Source: Euclidia mi (lineage: Eukaryota > Arthropoda > Insecta > Lepidoptera > Erebidae). Taken from it: a DNA stretch of 64,000 nucleotides. Below, piece by piece: positions 1 to 11,400 of this stretch. Within the stretch, counting starts at the first letter, position 1. Each line of letters opens with the position of its first letter. The DNA lies in assembly GCA_944739405.2 (NCBI GenBank), contig OX123197.2:53482047-53546046 (forward strand), given 5' to 3'. A model generated the notes under the pieces. The model was not told the DNA's origin. It ran no database searches and saw only the letters and a list, made by a program, of their open reading frames with translations. Both the position numbers and the translations under genes were made by a program.

Positions 1-653
1 TTATGCCCAGGCTTATTACACATGCTGCAGATACGCTGAAATTTAGGATTAGATTTAGAATTCGATAAATTAAATAATTTTTTTAATTCGATTGCGTGCT
101 GGACCGCCTCGTTCAATGTCGAGGGGTTTCTAGACCTTACAACATTGCTTATAGAACTATTTAAACCTAAAATAAAGGTGTTTAAGGCTAAATCTTCCAT
201 AGCAGCTATTCTGCCTGGTAGTCCCTTTTCATCTTTACAGCTATAGTGAATGTCGCATAATATTCGGGTTAAAATTTGCTCGATACGCAAAGAGTACTTC
301 GTAACATCTTCGCTACTAATTTGTTTGCAATTTTGCAAATCCACTAATAAATGAGTTGCGTGCTTTTTCTCGCCGAATGTAGATCTTAAAAATGCCTTTA
401 TCTCGTCCCATGTGCAAAACGATTTTAGACTACAAGCTACTTGGGCTTTGCCTTCAAGTTGCGAAACTATATATTTGCAGAGCACATTTTGTTGATCTGC
501 TGTAGATAACGACATCGCGTTATCACAGTTTGTGAGGAACGCGGGGAGGGAGTCCCGGTCCCCATTATAAGGTTTAATGAATTTGGTAAGTACTGAAAGT
601 GTAATTTTTTCAGCCATTTCAGGTTTTGCCTTAGATTCTGTCTTAAGTGACAT
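1..653 (-). CDS. gag: Gag of a Ty3/gypsy LTR retrotransposon, cut by the window edge
   Basis: Reading the minus strand from an ATG at 653, about 217 codons stay open to the edge of the window with no stop. The protein looks like a retrotransposon Gag (capsid) polyprotein. A helical capsid-like body is followed, in the last codons, by the start of a CCHC zinc knuckle, C-x2-C-x4-H (ICSMCNKPGH), and the final Cys lies beyond base 1. Zinc knuckles of this kind bind genomic RNA during particle assembly. The remainder of the element (protease, RT, integrase) should lie to the left. The order of features fits Ty3/gypsy, but Gag alone does not fix the lineage. The frame appears undamaged, unlike most elements here. 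Confidence 0.7.
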   Translation of the reverse strand, partial: MSLKTESKAKPEMAEKITLSVLTKFIKPYNGDRDSLPAFLTNCDNAMSLSTADQQNVLCKYIVSQLEGKAQVACSLKSFCTWDEIKAFLRSTFGEKKHATHLLVDLQNCKQISSEDVTKYSLRIEQILTRILCDIHYSCKDEKGLPGRIAAMEDLALNTFILGLNSSISNVVRSRNPSTLNEAVQHAIELKKLFNLSNSKSNPKFQRICSMCNKPGH

Positions 654-1337
654 TGGACAATTGTACAGATATAGAAAATATAGCTATAAAATAGACACAC
701 AAAAATATGGTAAGTATACAGTAACGACACACAAAAGTATGATGCGGAATAGAAAATTATAGTTCACGAAAATTGTAGAAACAGTGGAAATGGTAACGTT
801 GACGAAAAATAGTAGATGCGGTGAAAATATGGTAAGTAATTTAAAAGACTCACATAAACACGATCACTGCACAAACCATCACTCGTGGGAACGGAATCTG
901 ACACGCTCGGATAGCGCGGCAGGGCGACCGCGTGCTCGACGACAGGTGAGGGCGGCGCCGGCGTCCACGTGCTGGTGATGCTGGGCGAGGTGGAAGTGTT
1001 TCGGAGATAACGAGTGCTCTACTCGTTATGATGATGTTGGTGAGTTAGATCTGCTGCTACCCGGATGGTGCGGGCTCTCACGTTGCGGTGGAGAAAGACC
1101 TTGTTTCTTTAAATGCACATTTTCTTTAAAATTATAATTTCAGTCTTAAAATCAACCTTAAGTCTAACGTTACACTTGTTTGAACAGGCTTTAGAATAAT
1201 AATAATAAAAAATAAAAAGTCGCATATAGCCTCTAATTTTGTATCTAAATTAAGTATTTTTCAAACGTTATATCACATAAAAGTAAAATTACTATTGTAA
1301 TTATAAGATATTTAGCTTGACAGTAAATTAAAATCAG
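654..1337 (-). other. Probable leader or LTR region of the left-edge gypsy element
   Basis: This stretch lies upstream of the Gag start on the minus strand, so it should hold the leader and perhaps the 5' LTR. I could not define LTR ends because the partner LTR is outside the window. A small perfect hairpin occurs at 1007-1029 (8-nt arms, 7-nt loop). The part from about 900 to 1080 is GC-rich, and the part from 1100 to 1337 is AT-rich with no recognisable content. Confidence 0.3.
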
Positions 1338-1348
1338 ACTATATTTTT

Positions 1349-2587
1349 GGAATGGGATGTACGGATCAAGTCATTTCCTTGCGCTGCGTCACCGAAAAAT
1401 GTCTGGCAAAAAACCAGAAGGTGTATTGCGCGTTCATAGACTTGGAAAAGGCTTATGATAGGGTGAATAGAAAGGAATTATGGAAGGTGTTATCCATGTA
1501 TGGGGTAGACAACTTTATAATAAGGGCTCTGAAATCCCTGTATAGGGGTTCTAGAGCCTGTGTCCGAATCAATGGTGCCTATTCGGACTGGTTTGACATC
1601 TCCCAAGGTGTCAGACAAGGGTGTGCAGCCTCGCCCTGGTTGTTCAACGTATTCATGGATAGCTGCATGAATGATATGAGAGAAACTGAATGCGGGATCG
1701 ATATGGTAGGAGTGCGTGTTAAGTGCCTCTTATATGCCGATGATCAAGTCATTCTTGCATCATCGGCGAATGAGTTGCAAGACATGATGGACCGCATGAA
1801 CAAGAGCTTTAAAGCGAAAGGTATGAAAGTTAATGCACGAAAGACGAAAGTGATGGTGTTTGAAAAAGATGAAAGTGTGACTGAGTGTAATATTACGATT
1901 GGAGGTGAAATTGTAGAGCAAGTAAAGGAATTTGTATATTTGGGTAGCGTATTTACAAGGGACGGAAGATGTGAGGGAGACATTGAAAGGAGAGTGACTG
2001 CGGGAAATCGTGTAAATGGAGCACTGTGGGCGTTTATGAACGGTCAGACGGTGCCAAAAGAGGCACAATTGGCGGTTCACAATGGAATGCTTGTCCCCAC
2101 GTTGATGTATGGAAGTGAGAGCTGGGTTTGGCAGAAAAAGCATGAAAGTAGAATTAACGCAGTTGAGATGCGATCACTGCGTAGTATGTGTGGGGTAAGA
2201 CTGATTGATAGAATTCCGAATGCAACTATACGAAAGAGCAGTGGACTGAAAGAAGATGTGGTGATAAGGATTGAGAAAGGAATGCTTAGGTGGTTTGGAC
2301 ACGTGGAGCGAATGAGTGAAGAAAGAATGACGAATCAGATATATAAGGCAAATGTGTGTGGGCAAGTCGGTCGCGGCAGACCTCGGCGGACATTCTTCGA
2401 CCAAATTGGAGACATCCTAAGAAACGGAAAGGTCCGAAGTACCCGCAACCGGCGAGCATGTATGAAAAGAGTAATGAGTGTAGAGGAAGCGCGTGAGGTT
2501 TGTAAGGATAGGAGCAAGTGGCGTTCTGTTGTCTCTGCCTACCCCGACGGGAAAAAGGCGTGAGTATATGTATGTATGTATGTATGT
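1349..2587 (+). mobile_element. RTE-type LINE, copy 1, 5'-truncated
   Basis: This is a LINE insertion with a clear target-site duplication. ACTATATTTTT occurs at 1338-1348 and again at 2588-2598, directly outside the element. The 3' end has only about 10 bases after the stop codon and then a (GTAT)n tail, which is characteristic of the RTE clade. The endonuclease and the first part of RT are missing, so this is a 5'-truncated copy made by target-primed reverse transcription. A second, shorter copy lies at 58004-58698. Confidence 0.85.
1352..2563 (+). CDS. RTE reverse transcriptase fragment, open reading frame of 403 codons
   Basis: The frame begins inside RT at a CTDQ motif, followed by the catalytic Asp region (FIDLEKAYDRV), the GVRQGC motif, and the YADD box near residue 130 (LLYADDQVIL). 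It then has the long C-terminal thumb and tail region typical of RTE (LRWFGHVERM, GRGRPRR). The ATG at 1352 is only the first Met inside the truncated element and is not the native start. There are no internal stops, which suggests a young insertion. It cannot be autonomous because the endonuclease and RT fingers are absent. Confidence 0.85.
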   Translation: MGCTDQVISLRCVTEKCLAKNQKVYCAFIDLEKAYDRVNRKELWKVLSMYGVDNFIIRALKSLYRGSRACVRINGAYSDWFDISQGVRQGCAASPWLFNVFMDSCMNDMRETECGIDMVGVRVKCLLYADDQVILASSANELQDMMDRMNKSFKAKGMKVNARKTKVMVFEKDESVTECNITIGGEIVEQVKEFVYLGSVFTRDGRCEGDIERRVTAGNRVNGALWAFMNGQTVPKEAQLAVHNGMLVPTLMYGSESWVWQKKHESRINAVEMRSLRSMCGVRLIDRIPNATIRKSSGLKEDVVIRIEKGMLRWFGHVERMSEERMTNQIYKANVCGQVGRGRPRRTFFDQIGDILRNGKVRSTRNRRACMKRVMSVEEAREVCKDRSKWRSVVSAYPDGKKA

Positions 2588-2599
2588 ACTATATTTTTC

Positions 2600-3884
2600 T
2601 ATCAAAATTACAGCAGTTTGGATCGAGATTGGGTTTGTAGAGCGGCTTCTAACTCGGCGCTTGTGCTTCCTTGTATTTAAAATGTTCGAAGAGGTACATC
2701 CAGATTGTTCGGAGCAATATAATGAAGATCATCTTCAAGCTGGCACGAAGGATCAGCCACACTATCGTCTGAATCGTAATCCTAACCGTAATCTTCAGTT
2801 TCACTGTCCGATTCTTCGTTTTCCAAATATTTTTTTATCTTGTTCTCATCGAGATTCATTTATGAAACAAAATAACCAATTCTCAGTAAAATCAAACAAA
2901 TAAATAAAGAGATAATTGCAAAAACTAAGAAACGGGATTGGTCAAAAACTTACCTTTAATACTAATGATCGCCTCCCAGGCGAACGTGAGGTCAATAACT
3001 CGATACCTGCGTATTCCCCGCTGAACCCGTGATTACTCTCCACTGCGTCACGGGGTGCACTGTATTGGCGCGAACGCACCCCGCAATACATAGACGTAAT
3101 TTAAAAATATTCTTAAAAAATTAACCGAACGCAGCGTCTCAGGCGATGATTAGTATTCTAGCGTTAAGCAGGAAACTGAAGTCATCAATCTCTCGTCGGT
3201 TGCTAAGTGGCAAAATGTGCAGTTGTCTGCACATTTTAAAATAATCATTAGGATTGTAAGGAATCTTTTGGTGAAAACATAAATACCTAATAAACCGTTA
3301 ATTATAATTATTATAGAACGAAGTTCAGTTTTCGTCCTATCTGTCTATATGAAAACAATGAACTCAAAAACTACCAAACTAATTATTGTACGGTTTTCAC
3401 CAATAGATAGATTGATTATAAACTTTATGATATTTACTAACAAGTCTAAAAGATACTTATTTTAAAGAAAGAATGTCTCAATCAATTGCCATAGTACTTA
3501 GGCTAGGTAGGCTTTACAAAGTTTGAGATGTTATTATATATAATTAATAACCTACAATAATCCAATTCAATTTCAAGAAAAGGATTAAAGAAATTACCTA
3601 GTAATTTGACAGCCCCGTTGTATTCCCAACCGGGTCCAAATCTGTGATTATGCGCCGCCCGTTTAGCAAGAACTAGTTAAATTAAACTGAAGATTAGACT
3701 GAACGGCAAACTTCAAGTGAGCGAAAACTTGACTATATTATAAACATGTGTACTTACTTTAGAACAGCAAGTTTGGTGGATCGTATTGTAGTATGGTTTG
3801 TAATGTTATGACATACATATGTGATACTTTTTTGTTAATTTAATTTAACATGAGCCCGCAGTTACACCTGCGTTATTAAGGGAT
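2600..3884. other. Unassigned AT-rich stretch with a possible transposase N-terminus
   Basis: No convincing gene is present. On the minus strand from an ATG at 2859 there is a short acidic stretch (ENEESDSETEDY, a stop, then DYDSDDSVADPSCQ). It resembles the acidic start of piggyBac-type transposases but ends within about 65 codons. A CTTACC at about 2950 would be a splice donor on the minus strand. An inverted GGGGTGC/GCACCCC pair occurs near 3054-3088. I would not annotate a gene from this. Confidence 0.25.
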
Positions 3885-4038
3885 AATAGCGTGATGTTAT
3901 TGTTAATTTATAGCCTTCCTCGATAAATGGGCTATCTAACATTGAAAGATTTGTGTAAATCGGACCAGTAGTTCCTGAGATTCGCGCCTTCAAACAAACA
4001 AACAAACTCTTCAGCTTTATATATCAGTATTAGATACT
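3885..4038 (+). repeat. Short interspersed repeat, copy 1
   Basis: The sequence has the landmarks CGATAAATGGGCTATC, CAGTAGTTCCTGAGAT and (AAAC)n CTCTTCAGCTTTAT. I recall this as a widespread lepidopteran repeat. A diverged copy in the opposite orientation occurs at 53180-53385, so repetition is visible in the window itself. It has no coding content. Confidence 0.6.
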
Positions 4039-4074
4039 ATCTTAACGGCATTAAATTTTTAATTATCGCTTGCC

Positions 4075-4475
4075 ACGTACCTCGTAGAGCACGTTAAACC
4101 GTCGGTCCCGGCTGTCATGAAGATTTTTGACAGTCGTTATGGGGAGTCAGTAAGCTCTAATAAACTGATACTGGTTTAAACCATTGAATATCGCAGACTG
4201 CTTAGCCACTGGAACACCGAGGCAGTCATATTTCTTCTCCCGTTCATACTTCATTCGTTTATACTCCTCATTATAAGATCAAGTATTATTACTTTTGGTT
4301 GGTTGGTTAAGGAAACCATCGTGAGGAAACATAAATGTGGGTGAGTCCTCCGTAATGTTCTCGTACGACATCTGAAGTCTGCCCCATATTTGGCCAACCT
4401 AATGCAAAATCCGATCAGAGGTTTCAGCGTGAACAATTAAACATCCATACATCTATCAATCCATATATTCATCCG
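4075..4475 (+). repeat. Two adjacent LINE 3'-end-like repeat fragments
   Basis: The part at 4075-4225 (GCACGTTAAACCGTCGGTCC followed by CAGTCGTTATGGG) and the part at 4290-4475 (CATCGTGAGGAAACATAAAT and TCTGCCCCATATTTGGCC) resemble non-coding 3' ends of LINEs that I recall from many lepidopteran genomes. Neither has a second copy in this window, so the call rests on memory of the family. Confidence 0.4.
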
Positions 4476-6092
4476 CCAACTTTTTCGACCCGAATGACCT
4501 AGCATTCTACCGGTTGCATCAAAAATTGTAGCTAGCTAAGCAGATAAGTTAGAATATCATCCTTTTACAGTGCTAACCCTTCGGGGATAGCGGCGTGTGG
4601 AGTGTGTATAGGGAAAGTATTAAACAAATCAAAATATCACGACTTTATGTCTGGAATTTATAAAGTAATTTTTTAGTCTATGTAACATACCATGTATGTA
4701 TTTTATTACTTTAATAAATTCAAACAACTAATAACGCTTTACGATAACAATAGAAAGTAAACAAATAACGCAAAAATAAACACTGTCATCAAAATTGTAT
4801 TGTGTTTCACAAATAGCTGAAATTCGTTTTCAGATAAAATTAAAAATATCCAATACAATGGTTAAAACATATTGGTAAAAATTATTAAACAAAAGAATCT
4901 CGAATTTAAGACTTTTTTTTATCTAGATTCTGAATTAATAAAAATCGAGTTTTAAGAAATTAGATGTGAGCTTCTACAACTTTGGCCCGCGGCTTAAGGA
5001 GGTTACATTTGAGTGAGTTTTCAGTAATTTGACCCCGTCAACTAGGGGTTTAAAATGAACGGTTAGAGAGCTGAGATATCGCACTTTTAGATTTTTTTGG
5101 TATTTTCCACCTTGTCATCAAATAATCGAAATTTAAAAAAAACTATTCGCTTTTTAACACTAAATTGTTACTTTTTGGAAAGCTTCTTATCTAGAAATTG
5201 TTCTAAATAAAAATGTTGGTTATAATATCTCAAGATTTCAGAAAGAAAGGGTCGTAAGTAACGAAGCTTTATTTAAGTTGTGTACCATTTTAGTTTGATA
5301 TTTGAACTAATTATAATGCACACGACGCCAGTAAATATAGTGTGTTATAATAAGTTTGGCGGATCTTTTTGTCAACCTGTGTTATCGTGGCTCCTAAACG
5401 AGCGGGCCCATTATGATGCATTATTATTTCGCAAGTTTTGTTACAAAGCTAACGTGAGTGATCGAAATGGTTCTTACTAACAATGTATAAAGATCTGTGG
5501 AGGGTTACATAACATTTTTATATTTACGTTATTATAAGAAATAGGTAAATACATATCTAGTTATGTGTTTGGACTTGAGTTCAAAGTGTGTGTTGAATAC
5601 TTAAACAATTTAATTTATTAGAAAAATATCAATTTCACTATATTTGAGTGCTTAAACATTTTTGGTCATATTTATTTTTGATATTTATTTCAGATATTCG
5701 CATTATTGCGGTCTTCGGGTTTCAAAGCCTTGGATCCGAACCGGACCAGCGCTATAATGATGATCATGCTAAAATAAAAAAATCCATATTTTGACTGTAA
5801 TCTACTATACTAGAATTAGGAATCTAGATAAAGTGACGCTGTACGTAAAAACGAGAGATTATCGAACAGCAATTAATCAAACCAAGTACCAACCAACCAA
5901 ACTAACCCTAGATCTATGAAACCAACTTCACCATAAATCAAATTAACCAACACTACATACACAACTGAGAACACAGACCTAACTTACTCGCCAAAAGTAA
6001 GCTGATACGAATGCACTACCGCAGAACTTAATCAGTTCGCTCTAACATATAATATGCAGACAACTGCAATGGAAATTTACGGGCGTGGTTAG
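4476..6092. other. No recognisable feature
   Basis: This is AT-rich sequence with short runs of A or T and no long open frame on either strand. Short open frames such as the one at 5280-5480 have no recognisable motif. I see no RNA gene and no terminal repeats. Confidence 0.5.
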
Positions 6093-6274
6093 TAACGGCC
6101 CGGCCACGGCGCACAGCGGCGGCGGCAGCGGCAGCGGCGAGCGTTTTCGATGTACATGGCGCGTTTACTCTAACGCGACATCGGCCGCGGGGGCGGAGTA
6201 AAGCGCGCGAAGTACATAGAAAACGCTCGCCGCTGCCGCTGCCGCCGCCGCTGTGCGCCGTGGCCGGGCCGTTA
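6093..6274. mobile_element. GC-rich foldback (palindromic MITE-like) element
   Basis: The arm 6093-6148 is a perfect inverted match of 6219-6274 (56 nt each). The match continues imperfectly inward, so nearly the whole 182 bp folds on itself around a short centre near 6170-6195. The ends read TA-ACGGCCCGGCC and GGCCGGGCCGT-TA, consistent with a TA target duplication and terminal inverted repeats. It is strongly GC-rich in an AT-rich neighbourhood and encodes nothing. It is probably a non-autonomous DNA transposon, and no autonomous partner is visible here. Confidence 0.7.
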
Positions 6275-6650
6275 GGAATGTTGATGTAGAAACGGGAATG
6301 AAAAGTGTATTGTTCTATACAGGGTGTAGATATGCATTTGCAAAATATTTTAATAATACAACATAGGTATACAGGATACTTATTAACCTAAAATTATTTA
6401 AAACAGTGTGCGATGATATAAGGCCCTATTTTGACAAAATCGCGCAGTAACTGTAGGTACGTGTGCTTGTGTGTGTTAGGCACCTTTTTTTTGGTTTTGG
6501 GTCGGAAAATCCTCATGGAGTCCCTCCGCCCTGGGGGAAGGGCGAAGGTGAATGTCAGACTCTTACTGACTAAAAACCAACCCGTGTTCCTCATGTACCC
6601 GTGTGTTGGAGCGTCGGGTATCACCGAAGCATTCCTCGCTACCCCCAGAC
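6275..6650 (-). repeat. Repeat-rich stretch next to the 3' end of LINE E1
   Basis: From about 6480 to 6650 the minus strand carries GTCTGGGGGTAGCGAGGAAT and TTTTTAGTCAGTAAGAGTCT. I recall such sequences as part of a common lepidopteran dispersed repeat. It lies just beyond the tetranucleotide tail of E1 and is probably the target DNA rather than E1 itself. Nothing recognisable is seen in 6275-6480. Confidence 0.35.
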
Positions 6651-6746
6651 GGGTTAGTTAGTTAGTTGGTTAGTTGGTCGTGGGTTTTCCGCACTTAGCC
6701 ACTTATTTGGCCCATTGTGCGTAAGTGGCGACTTGATTGACGCCGA

Positions 6747-8477
6747 CTACTCATACCACCTTAGCTCCATCCAGAAAGCCATTAGTTGGCTGATGTCGTT
6801 CAAAGCCTCACACATGGTTCTGGGGTTGTTCAGCAGCTTTGCCTGTTGATCGCTCACACTTGTGCAGTGCAGAATGACGTGAGCGGGTGTTTCTTCGGTT
6901 TTCATGCAGCCCCTGCACAGTGGGCTGTCCGTAACGCCTATGTTGAATAGGTGCTTGTTGAGTGGACAGTGGCCGGTTATTATTCCTGTCAGATGCTTAA
7001 GAGTTTTCCTATTAGAATGCAGCAGCTTGTGCGAGAGTCGTTTGTTCATGCAGGGGATAGCATCTTTTGTTATTCTGCATTCTTTTATGTCTGCCCACTG
7101 TTTTTCGTGTTCAAGTGTGGTTCTCTCGCGTAGCCACGTTTTGCGTTGGCTTGCCGGTATCGGTACAATCGGCTCGGGTCCCATTATCATTGTGTCCGAT
7201 CCTTGGCGTGCCAGTTGGTCTGTGGCGTCATTGCCTGCGGAGTTGCTGTGGCCTTTAATCCATTGCAGCATAACCCGATTCTTCTCTGCAATCTTTTGCA
7301 GCTCTAGGTGGCATTCCATGATGAGGTCGCTGTTAAAGCAGTTGCTGCCGAGAGCTTGTAGTACTGAGACAATGTCCGTGATAATGCGTATAGACAGGTC
7401 ACTTACGTTCCTAGACGCGAATGCTGTTGCGGCTCTTGTTATCCCAACACACTTGGCTTGGAATATGGTGTTAAGAGTGCCAAGGGATGTTGAGATGTTG
7501 ATATTTAGGTCATGGGAGAATACGCCCGCACCTGTCCCATGCTTCGTTTTTGAGCCGTCTGTGTATACTCTGACTTCGTGTATACCAGAGCTGTCTTTGT
7601 GTTCCTCCTGTAATTGGATGCGATATTTTTTGTCAAAGACAAAAGTTTTAGGGATGAGATCGCAAGCGGCCTCTAGCATCGGGATTTCTTTGGTTAAGGT
7701 TCCTTTTAGGCGTGCGTGGGTGATTCGATCATCCTTTCTCTACAGCCCGAGCTTGTCTAGACGGATTGCTGCAGGGCCAGCTTCCTGCTGGATCATTAGG
7801 TGCAGCGGTTTTAGGTCCAATAGTAGATTCTATTGCCTTGGAGATAAGGCGGCTGTTGGGGTGGTCTTCATGCAGCATGTTGTAGTTTTTTTGTGATTGT
7901 ACTTAGTTGCGTGCGTGGCCACCACACTACTGCACCATATGTAAGCATGGGGCGTATAATGGCAGTGTAGATCCACAGGGTGATATATGGTTTGAGACTC
8001 CATTTCTTACCTATGATTCTCCGACATTGCCAGAAGATTGTGCATGCTTTTGTTGTTTTAGTGCTGATGTGCTTACCCCAGTTTAGCTTATGGTCAAGTA
8101 TTACGCCCAAGTACTTGACTTCATTCGATAGGGTAAGCTCCGTTCCAAAGAGTTTTGGTGTTTTGCACATATGGGTTTTCCTTTTGTTGGTGAAAAGTAC
8201 TAGCTCCGTTTTGTAGGTGTTAACTGTCAGTTCATGTTGGTTGCACTATTCCTCCATAATCCTGATGGCTGCTTGCATCCGATTGCGGATCGTGTCTTCT
8301 GAATCACCTTTGATCAGGATGGTAATGTCGTCTGCATAGCCGATCGTGTGGAATCGTCTGTCGTTTATGTTCCGTAACAGATCGTCCACCACAATGTTCC
8401 ACAACAGGGGTGAGAGTACACCTCCTTGAGGGCAGCCCTTTGCAACTATGCCCCTCGTGGTGGAGTATACCGTGAAT
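6747..8477 (-). pseudogene. E1 ORF2, 3' half: end of RT, thumb and RNase H
   Basis: The piece from 8477 to 8246 carries RT motifs GCPQGGVLSPLLWN and YADD (TIGYADDITIL) and stops at a TAG at 8246-8248. That TAG is shared with copy E2. The next piece (8170-7868) has the RT thumb (NEVKYLGVILDHKLNW) and is broken by a deletion of about 36 bp near 7880 relative to E2. The last piece (7679-6747) is an RNase H domain: VYTDGSKTKHGTGAGVF holds the first catalytic Asp and LQWIKGHS the late motif. A Cys/His cluster (CRGCMKTEETPAHVILHC) follows near the C-terminus, as is usual in I-type elements. Confidence 0.8.
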
Positions 8478-11400
8478 AACTTCATATAGACTTTATTGAA
8501 GTAACAAATAACATATATACAACAGAATAAAACTACTTATGCAACTAAACTATCCTAAACTAAACCAATGAAACTAAATAAATAAAAATAACAAAATAGA
8601 AACTACGCGAAGTCAAAAAATTCCTCCGCAACGCTGTCGGCTGGTAGCGTGCCCAGAAGGCTGGCAGCATTGCCACGTTGTATGGCAATGCTTATTCTCT
8701 CTGCAAAATATAAACCAGCCCTCTGGTCACGGGAAGCGTCGATTAGCCTTTTAGCGATTTCTTTGTACAGAGCGCGTGCACTAGGCCCCCATGGCCCCAG
8801 CGTTTCGACCCCAAACGGCTCAAAAACGTAATTACCAGATAGGTTTCCGTATTTGCGCCGTTTGAGGGTCTCCGCTGATGCAGCAGCAGCGCCAGCCGAT
8901 CCAGCTGTGCTTGGAAGATGTGATGGCGCAAGGGTATCGACGCATGTCGCGTCCCATACCAGAGGCCTGCCCATCTTCCAAGGTAATAAGGACATACCGT
9001 CTGGTCTCTTCCCATCGTCGCGTACCAACCCATTCGGTTCAAGATGAGCTGGTACTCCGGCGGTGACAAGAGCTCGACGGATTATGTCGTTAATGTGGAC
9101 ATGTCGGGAAAAACGCCCAGCACTCTTGCTGCACGATAGGCCATGGTGGCCAAGACTGTCGACGGCTTCACCGCAGTGACAGCGATGCGGAGAATTGCAA
9201 ACAGCTCCCAAGCGAAGGCAAGAAGCGATGCGGAAAGTTGTATCGTCCAACATAGTACCTATGTTGGACGATGGAAGTGCTTGAAGCCATAGCCCCGATT
9301 CCCACTCTCCCACAGCCAACAAACGGGCGCGCTCTGCAACACTGGATGCAGTACTTAAAAGATATTCTCTCATCCAGCTGCAGAGCGGCCCGTCCCATTG
9401 CCTCTGAGAGGATAGATATCGGGGTAAGTCAGAGCTCGGGCAAGCCATTTTCCAAGCGTTAATGGCATCAGTCTTGCACGGCACCTCAGAATTAACCAGT
9501 GTGGGTTCTAGAATTTTCCTGGTCAATTCCTCAGTGCCGTGGACCGAGGCCAAAAACGCTGGAAGGCTTACATCGGTAATTTTGCGAACGCCGAGGCTGC
9601 CCAAACGAACAGGTAAAGTCGCTTGAAGCCACACTCGGTCGTTCATGTCAAGATTTAGAATTTTGCTCAAGGTGTGCCGAATAATATTATCAATGTTTTC
9701 TAATAGGGATAAATGTTTCCAAAAAGGAGAGGACCGCAAGTAATATGTAAATGTTGGAACAAAAAGGCAGTGCTGAATAATCGTGAAAGCCGAATGAATA
9801 TTAATTTTGTAAAGCCGTTCTGAAGTTTCACAGAAATTTTGTAGTTTTTCATCTATAAAAGATCCAAAAGCATCGTCGAAAATAGGGGACCCAAGGAGGC
9901 GGAAGGAACATTTATTGATGATTTTAATATTTGGCGCCAAAGAATTAAATTTTGTTAAGATCGAAAGGTTATCCAAATTGTCATTAATAAAAATTTCACA
10001 TTTGTCTGAATTTAGTTCCAAACCAATTGCTTTAAATTTAATTTTTATAAGCTCTAAGTCTTGTAAGACAGTGTTAACGTCCCCTGCCAGGGTCCCGTCG
10101 TCCAAATACCAGACGTTAAATTTAGAATTTATTTGTTTTATTATTGGGTGAATGGCTAAACTAAAAATGACTGGCCCGAGAGGGTCACCTTGTTGACAAC
10201 CAACAGCAGATTCCAAAACGTTGTCTTTATAAATTAATTTTGATCGATGTCTATAGCATTGCCAAAGGAATTTAAAAATTTTGGGAGTTTCTAATTTAGC
10301 TTGTGTCAACAAGGTATCCCTGTTCACTGAGTTGAAGGCATTCTTCAAATCAATCTTTAGAACGACCTCACCTTTACCGCAGCCAAGGTACGTAGACAGC
10401 GCATGTATGGCAGCCTCACAGCCTCCCTTGGAACCAAAGCCAAGCTGGATTGGCTGAAATTTGTCCGCCAAGATGTCACTGTAATATTTACAGCATAGTT
10501 TGGCTGCCATACGTCTGTAGGTACACCCTACGGCAATGGGCCGAATGCCACCATCTTTTTTGCGCAGAGCACACAAGTTGGCCCCGTACAATAAGTCGGT
10601 GACATCTGTGGCCACATTACCGGAGAGCATAAGGTTAGTTAAAGCCGTCAGTGCCTTCAGAAGTGTATCTCCAGCCTCTCCAGCACTTGCACCCAGAAGA
10701 TCATTCAAATGCTGGGGGGTTAAGCCGTCGAGACCGCCAGCGGATCCACTTCGAAAGGAACAGACGGCTTCAAATACGTCCTTGGCTTAAACATTCAGAC
10801 AGTCAAAATCTTCGTCCGGCATGTCGGGAAAGGAGAGGTCATTAGCTGGCGCTAGTTGCTTACTCTGCAGACCTGCGAGTGTGTCTGCAGAGTAAGGCGC
10901 CACTACATCGCTACTAAACAATAACCTAGACGCCCCTTGAATGTCACCTTCCCTCAATTTGGATTCTACACATTGATAAATTGTTTTCTTATATCTATGG
11001 AAACTAAATTTAGGGTCAAAATTGCGAGCAGAATGATTACAGTGGTCTTTAATTTGGGCTGTCAAAGATTTTGATGTTGCTTGGCTACTTTGAATGTGTA
11101 GAATCCTATAGGGAAAGGTGAGTAACTGTTCCCAAGCCGTTTTGGAGTTCTCACGCACAACGAGACCAATGCATTGAGCTAAATTGTGAGCTACTAATGG
11201 TCTCGAACCGCGTGGAACTCTCTTAAAAACCGGAATTGAATTTTTTAATGTACCTAAGTATTGCCAAAAAGGAATTTGAGTAAGAACAGGATGTGAAATA
11301 GTACTGGGGCCAGGAAGCACATTTTGGTTTTTATGAACTTTGCCAAAATGTACTTTCAAGCCCCGCTTACCTTTGAAAAAACGAGCCTGGGAACATGCTG

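Noticed and set aside
2672..2859. piggyBac-type transposase gene
   Set aside because: Only an acidic stretch of about 60 codons with an internal stop is visible. No DDE core or terminal repeats were found, so it is mentioned only as a weak possibility.
6904..7896. Open frame of 330 codons on the plus strand
   Set aside because: It lies antisense to the RNase H region of E1, whose motifs are clear on the minus strand. The plus-strand product shows no domain.
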